Assembly (NCBI GenBank): GCA_946623125.1
Contig: CAMOQR010000004.1
Span: forward strand, 1 to 51,501
Direction: 5' to 3'
DNA: 51,501 bases
Source: an uncultured Caryophanales bacterium
GTDB lineage: Bacteria > Bacillota_I > Bacilli_A > RF39 > UBA660
A program made the translations under genes and the position numbers. The notes under the pieces were generated by a model. It did not search any database. It worked only from the letters and a program-made list of their open reading frames with translations, and was not told the DNA's origin. Shown piece after piece: positions 9,848 to 19,021 of this stretch (positions are counted from its first letter, which is position 1; each line of letters opens with the position of its first letter).

Positions 9848-11246
9848 AAAAAATCAATTGGCAAAGAATACTATTATTATATTATTTGGGAAGGTATCTA
9901 CTCGTTTTATTTCTTTCTTTTTACTTCCTTTATATACAGCCTATTTATCAAAAAGTGAATATGGAATTGTTGATTTAATTCAGACATATGTTTTGTTATT
10001 TGTTCCTATTATAACTTTAGAATTAGAAATGAGTATTTTTCGTTATCTTATTGATTCTAGAGATGATGATAATAAATCTGATAGACTAATAAGTAATAAT
10101 TTTTATGTTTTAGGAATTAGTTTATTGTTATTTAGTGTTTTATATTTTATTATTAATTCCTTTATGAAATTTCCTTTTCCTTGGATTATTTGGATTGATA
10201 TTATTGTATGTGTTTTATCAGGTAACTTTTTACAAATTGCAAGGGGATTAGGAAAAACGGTTGATTATTCTATTAGTTGTATTTTAACGGGATTAACTAC
10301 TGTTATTTCTAATATTATTTTAATATGTCATTTTCATATGCAGGCAGAAGGTATGATTATTTCTATGGCTCTTGCAAATGGGGTTTGTAGTTTGTATTTA
10401 TTTTTACGTTTAAAATTATTTAAGAGGATTCATTTTAAACTAGTTGATTACAAATTATTAAAAGAAATGTATCGTTATTCTATTCCTTTAGTTCCTAATG
10501 GAATTAGTTGGTGGATTGTTAATGTATCAGATCGTAGTATTATTATTTGGATTATTGGTGCATCTGCAAATGGGCTTTATGCAATTAGTAATAAATTTTC
10601 TATGATTATTTCATCTCTTACGGGTATTTTTAATCTTAGTTGGAGTGAGTCTGCTGCTTTAAATATTAATTCTACGGAAAGAGATACTTTTTTCTCTGAT
10701 ATTGCCAATACTGTTATGAAATTATTTGTTTCTTTAGGTGCTGGAATGCTTGCTTGTATGCCATTTGTTTTTCCTCTTATGATTCATCCTAAATATCAAG
10801 ATGCATATAACTATATTCCTCCTTTAGTAATTGCTACAGTATTTAATGTTGGTATCTGTTTTTATAGTCAGATTTATCTTGCTAAAAAGTTATCTAAGAA
10901 AGTGGCGTCTACTACTGTAATGGGGGCAATTATTAATATTGTGATTAATTTATTGTTTATTAAACAACTTGGTTTATATGCAGCAGCACTTTCTACTTTA
11001 ATATCTTATTTTGTTATGTTTGTATATTTCCATTTTGATTTAAAAAAACATGTAAATATTCAATATGATAAGTTATTATTATTTAGAAGTATTTTGATTT
11101 TTGCTTTTATCATTTGGATATATTACTCTCATAATATTTATTTGTATGTATTTGGATTTATTATTACTGTTTTATATTCTATTGCTTCAAATTATCAATT
11201 TCTATTAGGTTCTTATCATACGATAAAAAATAAAATAAAAAAATAA
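9840..11246 (+). CDS. Wzx-like polysaccharide flippase (MATE/MOP superfamily)
   Basis: 468 aa multi-TM; N-terminus NTIIILFGKVSTRFISFFLLPLYTAYLSKSEYGIVDLIQTY. Confidence 0.85.
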   Translation: MNKKNQLAKNTIIILFGKVSTRFISFFLLPLYTAYLSKSEYGIVDLIQTYVLLFVPIITLELEMSIFRYLIDSRDDDNKSDRLISNNFYVLGISLLLFSVLYFIINSFMKFPFPWIIWIDIIVCVLSGNFLQIARGLGKTVDYSISCILTGLTTVISNIILICHFHMQAEGMIISMALANGVCSLYLFLRLKLFKRIHFKLVDYKLLKEMYRYSIPLVPNGISWWIVNVSDRSIIIWIIGASANGLYAISNKFSMIISSLTGIFNLSWSESAALNINSTERDTFFSDIANTVMKLFVSLGAGMLACMPFVFPLMIHPKYQDAYNYIPPLVIATVFNVGICFYSQIYLAKKLSKKVASTTVMGAIINIVINLLFIKQLGLYAAALSTLISYFVMFVYFHFDLKKHVNIQYDKLLLFRSILIFAFIIWIYYSHNIYLYVFGFIITVLYSIASNYQFLLGSYHTIKNKIKK

Positions 11247-11275
11247 TATTAACATATAATTCACTAGGTGATTAT

Positions 11276-11959
11276 ATGTTTTTTTTGAGTTTAATTCATC
11301 AGTTATTATCTTTTACTGGAAGTTATTCTGTGGATGCTTTTTTAGAACCTTTGTCATTAGAGGAGGAAGAAGAGTGTCTTAAGGATAAGAATGTGAATCT
11401 TGCTAGCAGAAATAAATTAATTGAACATAATTTAAGATTAGTTGCTCATATTGTAAAAAAGTATGATTCTGCCACTTGTGATACAGATGATTTAATTAGT
11501 ATTGGGACGATTGGTTTAATTAAGGGAGTTGATACTTACCAAGCAAATCATCAAGTCCGATTAACTACTTATTGTGCAAGGTGTATTGAAAATGAGATTT
11601 TGATGTATTTTCGTAAAAATAATAAATATAGTAATGATATTTCGATTAATGATCCTATTGGTTATGATAAAGATGGGAATCCTATTGAAATATTAGATGT
11701 TATTAAAGTAGATGATGTTGATTTTTCAGATGAGGTTCATCTAAGAGATAATATTCATTTATTAAATCAATATTTAAGTGTTCTTACTCCTCGGGAAAGA
11801 GAAATTATTATTGATCGTTATGGATTAATGCAACATGATCCTCTTACACAGAAAAGTATTTCTAAAAAGTTGGGAATTAGTAGAAGTTACGTTTCTAGAA
11901 TAGAGAAGAGGGCACTTACAAAATTATTAAAAGAATTTATTGTACATAATAAATTATAA
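11276..11959 (+). CDS. sigK: RNA polymerase sporulation sigma factor, pro-SigK-like
   Basis: NKLIEHNLRLVAHIVKKYDS...DLISIGTIGLIKGVDTY...TYCARCIENEILMYFR...KKLGISRSYVSRIEKRALTKL closely resembles B. subtilis SigK; hydrophobic N-terminal pro-like segment present. Confidence 0.85.
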   Translation: MFFLSLIHQLLSFTGSYSVDAFLEPLSLEEEEECLKDKNVNLASRNKLIEHNLRLVAHIVKKYDSATCDTDDLISIGTIGLIKGVDTYQANHQVRLTTYCARCIENEILMYFRKNNKYSNDISINDPIGYDKDGNPIEILDVIKVDDVDFSDEVHLRDNIHLLNQYLSVLTPREREIIIDRYGLMQHDPLTQKSISKKLGISRSYVSRIEKRALTKLLKEFIVHNKL

Positions 11960-12041
11960 GTTTATTCTTTTTGCTATCATTTCTTCTAATTTACTTTTTC
12001 TTGAAAATGATTTATAATGATGGTAGTAAAGAGATGGTGTT

Positions 12042-13457
12042 ATGGGTAGTGTAAAAAATGATAAAAAGAAAGTTCATAAGACGTTTTGGATTTTTTTTGC
12101 TGGTTGTGTTTTTCTATTGTTATTTTTGTTTTTATTTGCTGAATTTATTTTGTTTCCAAGGATTGAATTAAAAGGTGGTAATAAAGTAATATTAAATTAT
12201 TTAGAAGAATATAAGGAAAAAGGATATTCTGCTAGTCATTTTGGAAAAAATATTACAAAAAATGTTTCTATTTCTGGAAAAGTAAATTCTAAGAAATTAG
12301 GAGATTATAAAATTGTTTATCGTGTAAAAGATGGGGCTTTTCAAAAGAAGGTTGTTCGTACTGTTTTAGTTCGTGATAAGAAGAAGCCTTCCTTAAGTGT
12401 TTCTTCTGGTAATTTATATATTTGTCCTGGTTCGAAGTTTGAAAAAGAGGAAGTTACTGCAAAAGATAATTATGATGGAGATTTGACTTCTAAAATTAAG
12501 ACCAAAGTTTCTAAGGATAAAGTTACATATACTGTTCGTGATTCTAATGGAAATGAAAAAATTGTTTCTCGTAAATTTGTTTATGAGGATCATGAAAAAC
12601 CGGTTATTACTTTACTTGGCAGTGATGTTGTTGATATGTGTGTGAATGAGGTTTATAAAGATCCTGGATATGAAGTATTGGACAATTGTGATAGTGATTT
12701 ATCTAGTAAAGTAGTTGTTGATGGTAGTGTTGATAATAGTTTGGTTGGAGAGTATGACTTGTCTTATAAAGTTGTTGATAAAGCAGGTAATGAAGGAAGT
12801 GCAGCTCGAAAAGTAAGAGTAAGTAATGGGGATGCTGCAGGAGTTGTTTATTTAACGTTTGATGATGGACCAAATGAAGGTACAACGAATGTTATTTTAG
12901 ATATTTTAAAAGAAGAAGGGGTAGAGGCTACTTTCTTTGTAACGAGTAAAGGACCTGATGAGCTAATTAAACGTGAATTTGATGAAGGACATACTGTTGC
13001 TTTGCATACTTCTTCTCATGATTATGCAACTGTTTATGCATCAGATGATGCGTTCTTTCAAGATTTACAAACGGTAAGTGATCGTGTTTTAAGAATTACG
13101 GGAGTTGAGTCTAAATTTATTCGTTTTCCTGGTGGCTCTAGTAATACTGTTAGTCGTAAGTATTCTAATGGTATTATGAGTCGACTTTCTAAAGAGGTTG
13201 TTAATCGAGGATATAAATATTATGATTGGAATATTTCATCAGGTGATGCGGGAAGTACAACGGATCCTAATGAGGTTTATTCTAATGTTGTGAATAGTTT
13301 AAGAAAAGATAGGGTTAACATGGTCTTAATGCATGATATTAAACCATATACGAGAGATGCACTAAGAAGAATTATTCAATATTGTAAGGAAAATGGTTAT
13401 CCAATGAGAAAAATCTCAAATTGTACCGAAATGATTACTCAAAGAGTAAATAATTAG
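12042..13457 (+). CDS. Membrane-anchored polysaccharide deacetylase with N-terminal Ig-like (DUF5011/HYR-type) domains
   Basis: N-terminal TM; Ig-like repeats (KPVITLLGSDVVDMCVNEVYKDPGYEVLDNCDSDLSSKV); NodB motifs TFDDGP, HTSSH and RFPGGSS. Confidence 0.85.
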   Translation: MGSVKNDKKKVHKTFWIFFAGCVFLLLFLFLFAEFILFPRIELKGGNKVILNYLEEYKEKGYSASHFGKNITKNVSISGKVNSKKLGDYKIVYRVKDGAFQKKVVRTVLVRDKKKPSLSVSSGNLYICPGSKFEKEEVTAKDNYDGDLTSKIKTKVSKDKVTYTVRDSNGNEKIVSRKFVYEDHEKPVITLLGSDVVDMCVNEVYKDPGYEVLDNCDSDLSSKVVVDGSVDNSLVGEYDLSYKVVDKAGNEGSAARKVRVSNGDAAGVVYLTFDDGPNEGTTNVILDILKEEGVEATFFVTSKGPDELIKREFDEGHTVALHTSSHDYATVYASDDAFFQDLQTVSDRVLRITGVESKFIRFPGGSSNTVSRKYSNGIMSRLSKEVVNRGYKYYDWNISSGDAGSTTDPNEVYSNVVNSLRKDRVNMVLMHDIKPYTRDALRRIIQYCKENGYPMRKISNCTEMITQRVNN

Positions 13458-13483
13458 ACAAATACTTTAAAATGGGTTATAAT
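13455..13483 (+). promoter_or_regulatory. SigA-type promoter upstream of yqeG
   Basis: TAGACA - 17 nt - TATAAT; the -35 overlaps the stop codon of the upstream gene. Confidence 0.6.
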
Positions 13484-13500
13484 ACGTTAGGAGTGGTGTT

Positions 13501-14019
13501 ATGGGGTTATTTCGTCCAACTATTTATAAACCTACAATATTTGACATAGATTATGATTCGTTAAAAAAACGTGGCATTCATTGCCTTGTTTTTGACTTAG
13601 ATAATACGTTAGGTTTAATTGAACATAAGAAGTGTCCTAGAAAGACTAAGCAATTGATAAGAAGATTGCAAAATGATTTTTTGATTTTAATATGTTCTAA
13701 TAATACAAGAAGACGAATTAAACCATATCTAAAAGATTTAGGAGTAGGCGGAGTTTCCCTTAGTATGAAACCTTCTACTTATGCACTTCATAAAATTAAG
13801 CATAATTATCATTTAAAAAAGAAAGAAATGTGTATGATAGGAGATCAAATGATTACAGATATTTTAGCGGGAAATCGTTATCATATTATGACTATTTTGG
13901 TCGATCCTATGGGAGATAAAGATTTAAAAATTACAGGTATCAATCGAGAACTAGAGAAAAAGATTATTCTTAGATATCAAAAGAAGGGAATATTTGAAAG
14001 AGGAAAATATTATGGATAG
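13501..14019 (+). CDS. yqeG: YqeG-family HAD IIIA phosphatase
   Basis: CLVFDLDNTLG, CSNNTRRR, KPSTYAL, MIGDQMITDILAGNR. Confidence 0.9.
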   Translation: MGLFRPTIYKPTIFDIDYDSLKKRGIHCLVFDLDNTLGLIEHKKCPRKTKQLIRRLQNDFLILICSNNTRRRIKPYLKDLGVGGVSLSMKPSTYALHKIKHNYHLKKKEMCMIGDQMITDILAGNRYHIMTILVDPMGDKDLKITGINRELEKKIILRYQKKGIFERGKYYG

Positions 14020-15022
14020 TGAGAAACGATGTATGGGATGTGGAGTTGTTCTTCAAGATGAAAATGTACTACAAGAAGGATACACATCTAGTTTGGAAAA
14101 TGAACTTTGTCAAAGATGTTTTCGAATGAAAAATTATGGAGAATATCAAGTAGTTACAAAGTCTAATGATGAATATATAGATATATTAAGAGAAGTTGGA
14201 AAAACAAAAGATTTAGTTTTATATATTACGGATTTATTAAATTTGGAAAAGAATATTGAGCAAATACGTAGTATTATTCCCAATAAAATGATTTTGGTTT
14301 TAAATAAAATAGATGTTTTTCCAAAATCTGTTAAAGAAGAAAAATTAAAGGCTTATTTTGAAAGTGTAAATGTTCATTTTGAAGAAATCATTGTTATTAG
14401 TACTGCAAAGAATTATAACATTGATTATTTATTAAAAAGAATTAAGTATTTTCAAACAAGTCGTAATGTTTATGTTGTTGGACATACGAATGCTGGAAAA
14501 AGTAGTTTAATTAATAAGCTAATTAAGAATTATTCTGATAAGACTCAAGAATTAACAATGAGTCCTCTTCCTTCTACGACTTTAAGTACTATTACGATTG
14601 AAATAAATGATTATTTAACATTAATTGATACTCCTGGTTTGGTAGACTCTGGTTCTATATTGAATTGTGTTGATTCTAAAATGGTAAAGAAGATTTCTCC
14701 AAAAGAAGAGATTAAACCTCGTACTTTTCAATTAAAGAAAAATCAATCTATTGTAATTGAAAATTTTATGAGGATTGATTATATTGAGGGTGAAAAAAAT
14801 AGTTTTACTTTATATTTATCTAATGATTTAAAAGTGAAACGTTTATTTAATATTATTCGTAATAATGATTTAAAAGATAAATCTAAGGTTACTTGTTCTA
14901 TTAAATATGATGAAGATCTTGTGATTAATGGGTTAGGTTTTATTAAAATTGTTAATAAAGGGATATTAGATATATACCTTGATAGTAGTGTAGATGTTTT
15001 TACACGAAAGAGTTTGATTTAA
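14012..15022 (+). CDS. yqeH: YqeH ribosome-biogenesis GTPase (circularly permuted)
   Basis: N-terminal CMGCGVVLQ...CQRCF zinc finger, LVLNKIDV (G4) before GHTNAGKSSLIN (G1), DTPGL. ATG at 14012 preferred. Confidence 0.9.
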   Translation: MDSEKRCMGCGVVLQDENVLQEGYTSSLENELCQRCFRMKNYGEYQVVTKSNDEYIDILREVGKTKDLVLYITDLLNLEKNIEQIRSIIPNKMILVLNKIDVFPKSVKEEKLKAYFESVNVHFEEIIVISTAKNYNIDYLLKRIKYFQTSRNVYVVGHTNAGKSSLINKLIKNYSDKTQELTMSPLPSTTLSTITIEINDYLTLIDTPGLVDSGSILNCVDSKMVKKISPKEEIKPRTFQLKKNQSIVIENFMRIDYIEGEKNSFTLYLSNDLKVKRLFNIIRNNDLKDKSKVTCSIKYDEDLVINGLGFIKIVNKGILDIYLDSSVDVFTRKSLI

Positions 15023-15048
15023 AAGACAACTAAGTTGTCTTTTTTTTT
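15023..15048 (+). terminator. Rho-independent terminator after yqeH
   Basis: aagacaact/aagttgtctt followed by a long T tract. Confidence 0.8.
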
Positions 15049-15115
15049 GTCAAGATTGTGTAAAACTAATTTTTTCTTTGGAATGAGACTTTACTTTTTT
15101 AGGGTTTTTGGATAG

Positions 15116-15121
15116 TATAAT
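15116..15121 (+). promoter_or_regulatory. Putative -10 box (TATAAT) of the mraZ operon
   Basis: TATAAT immediately upstream of the MraZ-box-like repeats; no strong -35. Confidence 0.45.
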
Positions 15122-15126
15122 AATTA

Positions 15127-15160
15127 AGTAGTGGTTGATTGTGGTGAAAAGTGGGGGATG
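15127..15160 (+). promoter_or_regulatory. Putative MraZ boxes: three 10-bp-period direct repeats
   Basis: GTGGTTGATT GTGGTGAAAA GTGGGGGATG at 15131-15160, between the -10 box and the mraZ start codon. Confidence 0.65.
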
Positions 15161-15163
15161 AAA

Positions 15164-15601
15164 ATGTTTATAGGAGAATTTCATCATTCGATTGATGAAA
15201 AAGGTAGAATAATAATTCCATCTAAGTTTCGAGAGGAATTAGGTAGTTCTTTTGTTATTACAAGAGGGCTTGAAAATTGCCTTTTTGTCTATTCTAATGA
15301 TAATTGGGAGAAGATTTGTTCTAAACTAAATTCATTACCTTTCACTAAAAAAGATGCGAGAGTTTTTAATCGCTTCTTTATGTCAGGTGCTACAAGTGTT
15401 GAGTTAGATAAGCAAGGACGTATTAATATTTCTACTCCTTTAATTCAATATGCTAATCTTGTAAAAGATTGTGTTGTTATTGGTACTGGAGATCGGTTAG
15501 AAATATGGTCTCAAGAGTCTTGGGATGAGTTCTTTCAATCTAACAAAGATAGTATGTCAGACATAGCCGAAAATTTATTTCAAGAAAGTGTGGATCTATG
15601 A
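15164..15601 (+). CDS. mraZ: MraZ transcriptional regulator
   Basis: MFIGEFHHSIDEKGRIIIPSKFREELG...FFMSGATSVELDKQGRINI, duplicated MraZ/AbrB-like fold. Start 15164 (or 15158) rather than GTG 15131. Confidence 0.92.
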   Translation: MFIGEFHHSIDEKGRIIIPSKFREELGSSFVITRGLENCLFVYSNDNWEKICSKLNSLPFTKKDARVFNRFFMSGATSVELDKQGRINISTPLIQYANLVKDCVVIGTGDRLEIWSQESWDEFFQSNKDSMSDIAENLFQESVDL

Positions 15602-16530
15602 TGGAGAAGCATGTTAGTGTTTTACTAAATGAATCTATTTCCTCCCTAAATTTAAATGAAAATAGTGTTATAGTGGATGCTACGTTGGGCTATGGTGGAC
15701 ACAGTAGTAACATCTTGGAGAGAATAAATAAGGGGTATTTATTCGCCTTTGACCAAGATAGTGAAGCAATTCGGCATAGTACCAATCGATTATCAAAGAT
15801 TGGTACTAACTTCACTATCATTAAAAGTAATTTTGTTCATATGAAGGAAATGCTTTTGGATGAAGGAGTTCATGAAGTTGATGGTGTTTTATTTGATTTA
15901 GGAGTGTCATCTCCTCAATTAGATGATGAGGAAAGAGGTTTTTCTTATCATCAAGATGCAAGACTTGATATGAGAATGAATCAAGAACAGGCTCTTTCTG
16001 CTTATGAAGTAGTAAATAATTATTCCAAAGAGGAACTTGCTAGAATATTTTTTAAATATGGAGAAGATAAGTTCTCTAATAATATTGCTAAAAAGATAGT
16101 TGAATATAGAGCATTGAAACCAATTGAGACAACTATGGAATTGGTAGAAGTGATAAAAAGTGCTGTTCCTATGAAGTTTCGTCTTGATAAGCATCCTGCA
16201 AGACAAATATTTCAGGCTATTCGAATTGAGGTTAATCATGAATTAGATGTGATTGAACCTGCGTTAGAACAAGCTCTTGATTTAATAAAAGTTGGTGGGA
16301 GAGTTTGTGTTATAACATTTCATTCTTTAGAAGATCGTATTGTGAAAAATTATTTTAAAGAAAAATGTATGATTGATGAAAAAGTAAAAGGAATGCCTAA
16401 TATTCCTTTAGAATATTTACCGGATTTTCGACTTGTGTATACGAAAGCAATTGTTCCATCTGATGAGGAGATTCGTCAAAATCCGCGTGCTAGAAGTGCT
16501 AAGCTTCGAGTTATTGAAAGAATAAAATAG
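15598..16530 (+). CDS. rsmH: 16S rRNA (cytosine1402-N4)-methyltransferase RsmH
   Basis: HVSVLLNESI, VDATLGYGGHS, LFDLGVSSPQLDDEERGFSYHQDARLDMRM, ITFHSLEDRIVK. Confidence 0.95.
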   Translation: MMEKHVSVLLNESISSLNLNENSVIVDATLGYGGHSSNILERINKGYLFAFDQDSEAIRHSTNRLSKIGTNFTIIKSNFVHMKEMLLDEGVHEVDGVLFDLGVSSPQLDDEERGFSYHQDARLDMRMNQEQALSAYEVVNNYSKEELARIFFKYGEDKFSNNIAKKIVEYRALKPIETTMELVEVIKSAVPMKFRLDKHPARQIFQAIRIEVNHELDVIEPALEQALDLIKVGGRVCVITFHSLEDRIVKNYFKEKCMIDEKVKGMPNIPLEYLPDFRLVYTKAIVPSDEEIRQNPRARSAKLRVIERIK

Positions 16531-16542
16531 GAGAGGATTTCA

Positions 16543-16842
16543 ATGAAAAAAAAGAAGAAAAAGGTAAAAACATCAAAATTTGAAAAATTATTGTATTCTA
16601 TTGCAGTTTTTTTATTAGTTATATCTCCTGTTTCTATTGTTTTTTCTAAGGCTACGTTGGCTCAAATTAATTTTGAGGTAGAAAAACAAAAGAAAGAAAT
16701 TGAGGCTCAAAAGAAAACCAATGAATCTTTGGCTATGACAATTGATGAATTGGCTTCTTTAACAAAAATACAGGAAGTTGCGGAGCAACAGGGTTTGAGT
16801 TATAATAATAATAATATTAGGACAGTTGTAGAAGATAGTTAA
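16543..16842 (+). CDS. ftsL: FtsL-like cell-division protein (single TM, coiled coil)
   Basis: 99 aa, lysine-rich N-terminus, one TM, short coiled coil; position between rsmH and PBP2. Confidence 0.65.
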   Translation: MKKKKKKVKTSKFEKLLYSIAVFLLVISPVSIVFSKATLAQINFEVEKQKKEIEAQKKTNESLAMTIDELASLTKIQEVAEQQGLSYNNNNIRTVVEDS

Positions 16843-16862
16843 TCTGTTGGGACGTGATTTAA

Positions 16863-19013
16863 GTGAAAAAAAAGAGAAGAAAGAAAAATAATATACGGTA
16901 TTCGAAAGTAGTTATTTTATTCTCTCTTTTTTTGTTTGTTGTGATGATTGCTAGGGTTTTACAATTAGGTCTTTCTCAGGAAATTGATGGTGTTAATCTT
17001 AAAAAATTGGCAAGTCGGAGAACAACTCGTACGGATATTATTAGTGCACAAAGAGGTACTATTTATTCTGGGGATGGAGATGTGTTGGCTCAAAATGTTG
17101 CCTCATATACGTTGATTGCTTATTTGGATCCGAAACGTAGTTTAAATGAGAAACGGCCTCAGCATGTAGTAGATAAGGAAGATACAGCAGAAAAACTTGC
17201 TCCTATTCTTGAAATGGAAAAAGATGAAGTATTGAAGTATTTAAATAAAGAAAATGTTTATCAGACTGAGTTTGGTACAAAAGGAAAGGGGTTAAATGAA
17301 TTAACAAAGAAGAAAATTGAGGATTTAAATTTGCCGGGAATTGATTTTATGGCAACTTTTAAAAGATATTATCCTAAAGGAAATTTTGCCTCTTATATTC
17401 TTGGTTATGCGAAAAATCAAAATGATGAGAATTCTACCATAACTGGTGAGATGGGAATTGAAAAACAATATAATTCTATTTTAAAGGGAGAAGATGGTTA
17501 CGTTACTTATCAAAAAGATTTAAAAGGATATAAAATTGCAGATACTTTAGAGTATCGGGAAGATGCAATTCAGGGAAAAGATATTTATTTAACGATTAAT
17601 TCTAGTATTCAGTTTTTTGTTGAGCAGGCTATTAATAATTCTCATAAGGATTATGACTGGGAATGGTTTACGATTACGATTATGGATGCTAAAACGGGCG
17701 CTATTTTAGCATCTGCATCTGATCCTAGTTTTGATCCAAACAAAAGAGATATTTCAAATTATATGGATATTTTTTGTCAAACTCCATATGAGCCTGGTTC
17801 TACTATGAAAACTTTTACTTATATGGCTGCTATGGAAAATGGAGTATATGATGGAAATGAGACTTATAAATCAGGAGTATATACGACAACAGATGGTACG
17901 GAAATAGGAGATTGGAATCGCAATGGTTGGGGTTATATTACTTTTGATACCGGTTATGCTTACAGTAGTAATGTAGGTGTTATTAATATTATTAATCGAC
18001 ATATGAATAGTACAATGCTTCGACAATATTTTAAACGTTTAGGTTTTGGAAAAAAGACTGGTATTGAGTTACCTAGTGAAAATCGTGGAAAGCTCGATTT
18101 TAAGTATGAAACTGAAATTTATAATGCTGGATTTGGACAAGGTATTTTAACAACTCCTATCCAAAATGTAAAAGCATTAACGCCTCTTACGAATGATGGT
18201 ATTTTATTAGAGCCTTATCTTATTTCAAAGATTGTTGATTCAGAAACAGGTGAGGTTTCCTTAGAAAATAAACGTACAGAAATAGAGAGAGTTGCTTCTA
18301 CGGCAACGGTTCAAAAGATGATTCAATTAATGGATACTACTGTTAATGTTCCAGGTTTTACTGGAAGTGGATATCGAATCGAAGGGGGAGAGCTTGTAGG
18401 TAAAACAGGAACGGCTCAGATTGCTAATGAAAATGGTGGAGGATACTTAAATGGTCAAGAAGATATTATTTCCTCTTTTTCTGGAATTTATCCAAAGAGT
18501 AATCCTCAAGTTATTATTTATGCTTCTGTAAAAAGACCATCTGGTGGTAGTCAAAAACCTATTAGTAATGCGATTAAAGAAATTGTTCATAATATTTCGA
18601 AATATTATGGTAATAGTGATACAGAAAATGTAAAGATTGATGTTCAAGATTATGAGGTTCCAAGTTTTGTAAATAAGAAGTTAGATTCTTGTATAACTAC
18701 TTTAGATTCAAATCATATTCCATATGTTGTGATTGGTGGAGGAAGTAAAGTTATTATGCAAACTCCTGATCCAGGAAGTGTTATCACAAATCAAGATGTG
18801 GTATATCTTATTACGAATGATTCTTCTCTAACAGTTCCTAATGTTGTTGGTTTGTCTTCTAAAGTTGCAAGTGACTTATTATCCCGTTTGGGTCTTACGG
18901 TTCATATGAATGGGGTTGGATATGTTACAGATCAATCAATTGGTGAGGGAACTCCTATTACCAGTGGGATGGAGATTAATTTGAATCTTTCTCCACGTTT
19001 TTCAAATGAATGA
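16863..19013 (+). CDS. Class B penicillin-binding protein (FtsI/SpoVD type) with two PASTA domains
   Basis: Active-site motifs STMK, SSN and KTGTAQ; C-terminal PASTA repeats (VPSFVNKKLDSC..., VPNVVGLSSKVASDLL...). Confidence 0.9.
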   Translation: MKKKRRKKNNIRYSKVVILFSLFLFVVMIARVLQLGLSQEIDGVNLKKLASRRTTRTDIISAQRGTIYSGDGDVLAQNVASYTLIAYLDPKRSLNEKRPQHVVDKEDTAEKLAPILEMEKDEVLKYLNKENVYQTEFGTKGKGLNELTKKKIEDLNLPGIDFMATFKRYYPKGNFASYILGYAKNQNDENSTITGEMGIEKQYNSILKGEDGYVTYQKDLKGYKIADTLEYREDAIQGKDIYLTINSSIQFFVEQAINNSHKDYDWEWFTITIMDAKTGAILASASDPSFDPNKRDISNYMDIFCQTPYEPGSTMKTFTYMAAMENGVYDGNETYKSGVYTTTDGTEIGDWNRNGWGYITFDTGYAYSSNVGVINIINRHMNSTMLRQYFKRLGFGKKTGIELPSENRGKLDFKYETEIYNAGFGQGILTTPIQNVKALTPLTNDGILLEPYLISKIVDSETGEVSLENKRTEIERVASTATVQKMIQLMDTTVNVPGFTGSGYRIEGGELVGKTGTAQIANENGGGYLNGQEDIISSFSGIYPKSNPQVIIYASVKRPSGGSQKPISNAIKEIVHNISKYYGNSDTENVKIDVQDYEVPSFVNKKLDSCITTLDSNHIPYVVIGGGSKVIMQTPDPGSVITNQDVVYLITNDSSLTVPNVVGLSSKVASDLLSRLGLTVHMNGVGYVTDQSIGEGTPITSGMEINLNLSPRFSNE

Positions 19014-19021
19014 GGTTATTT

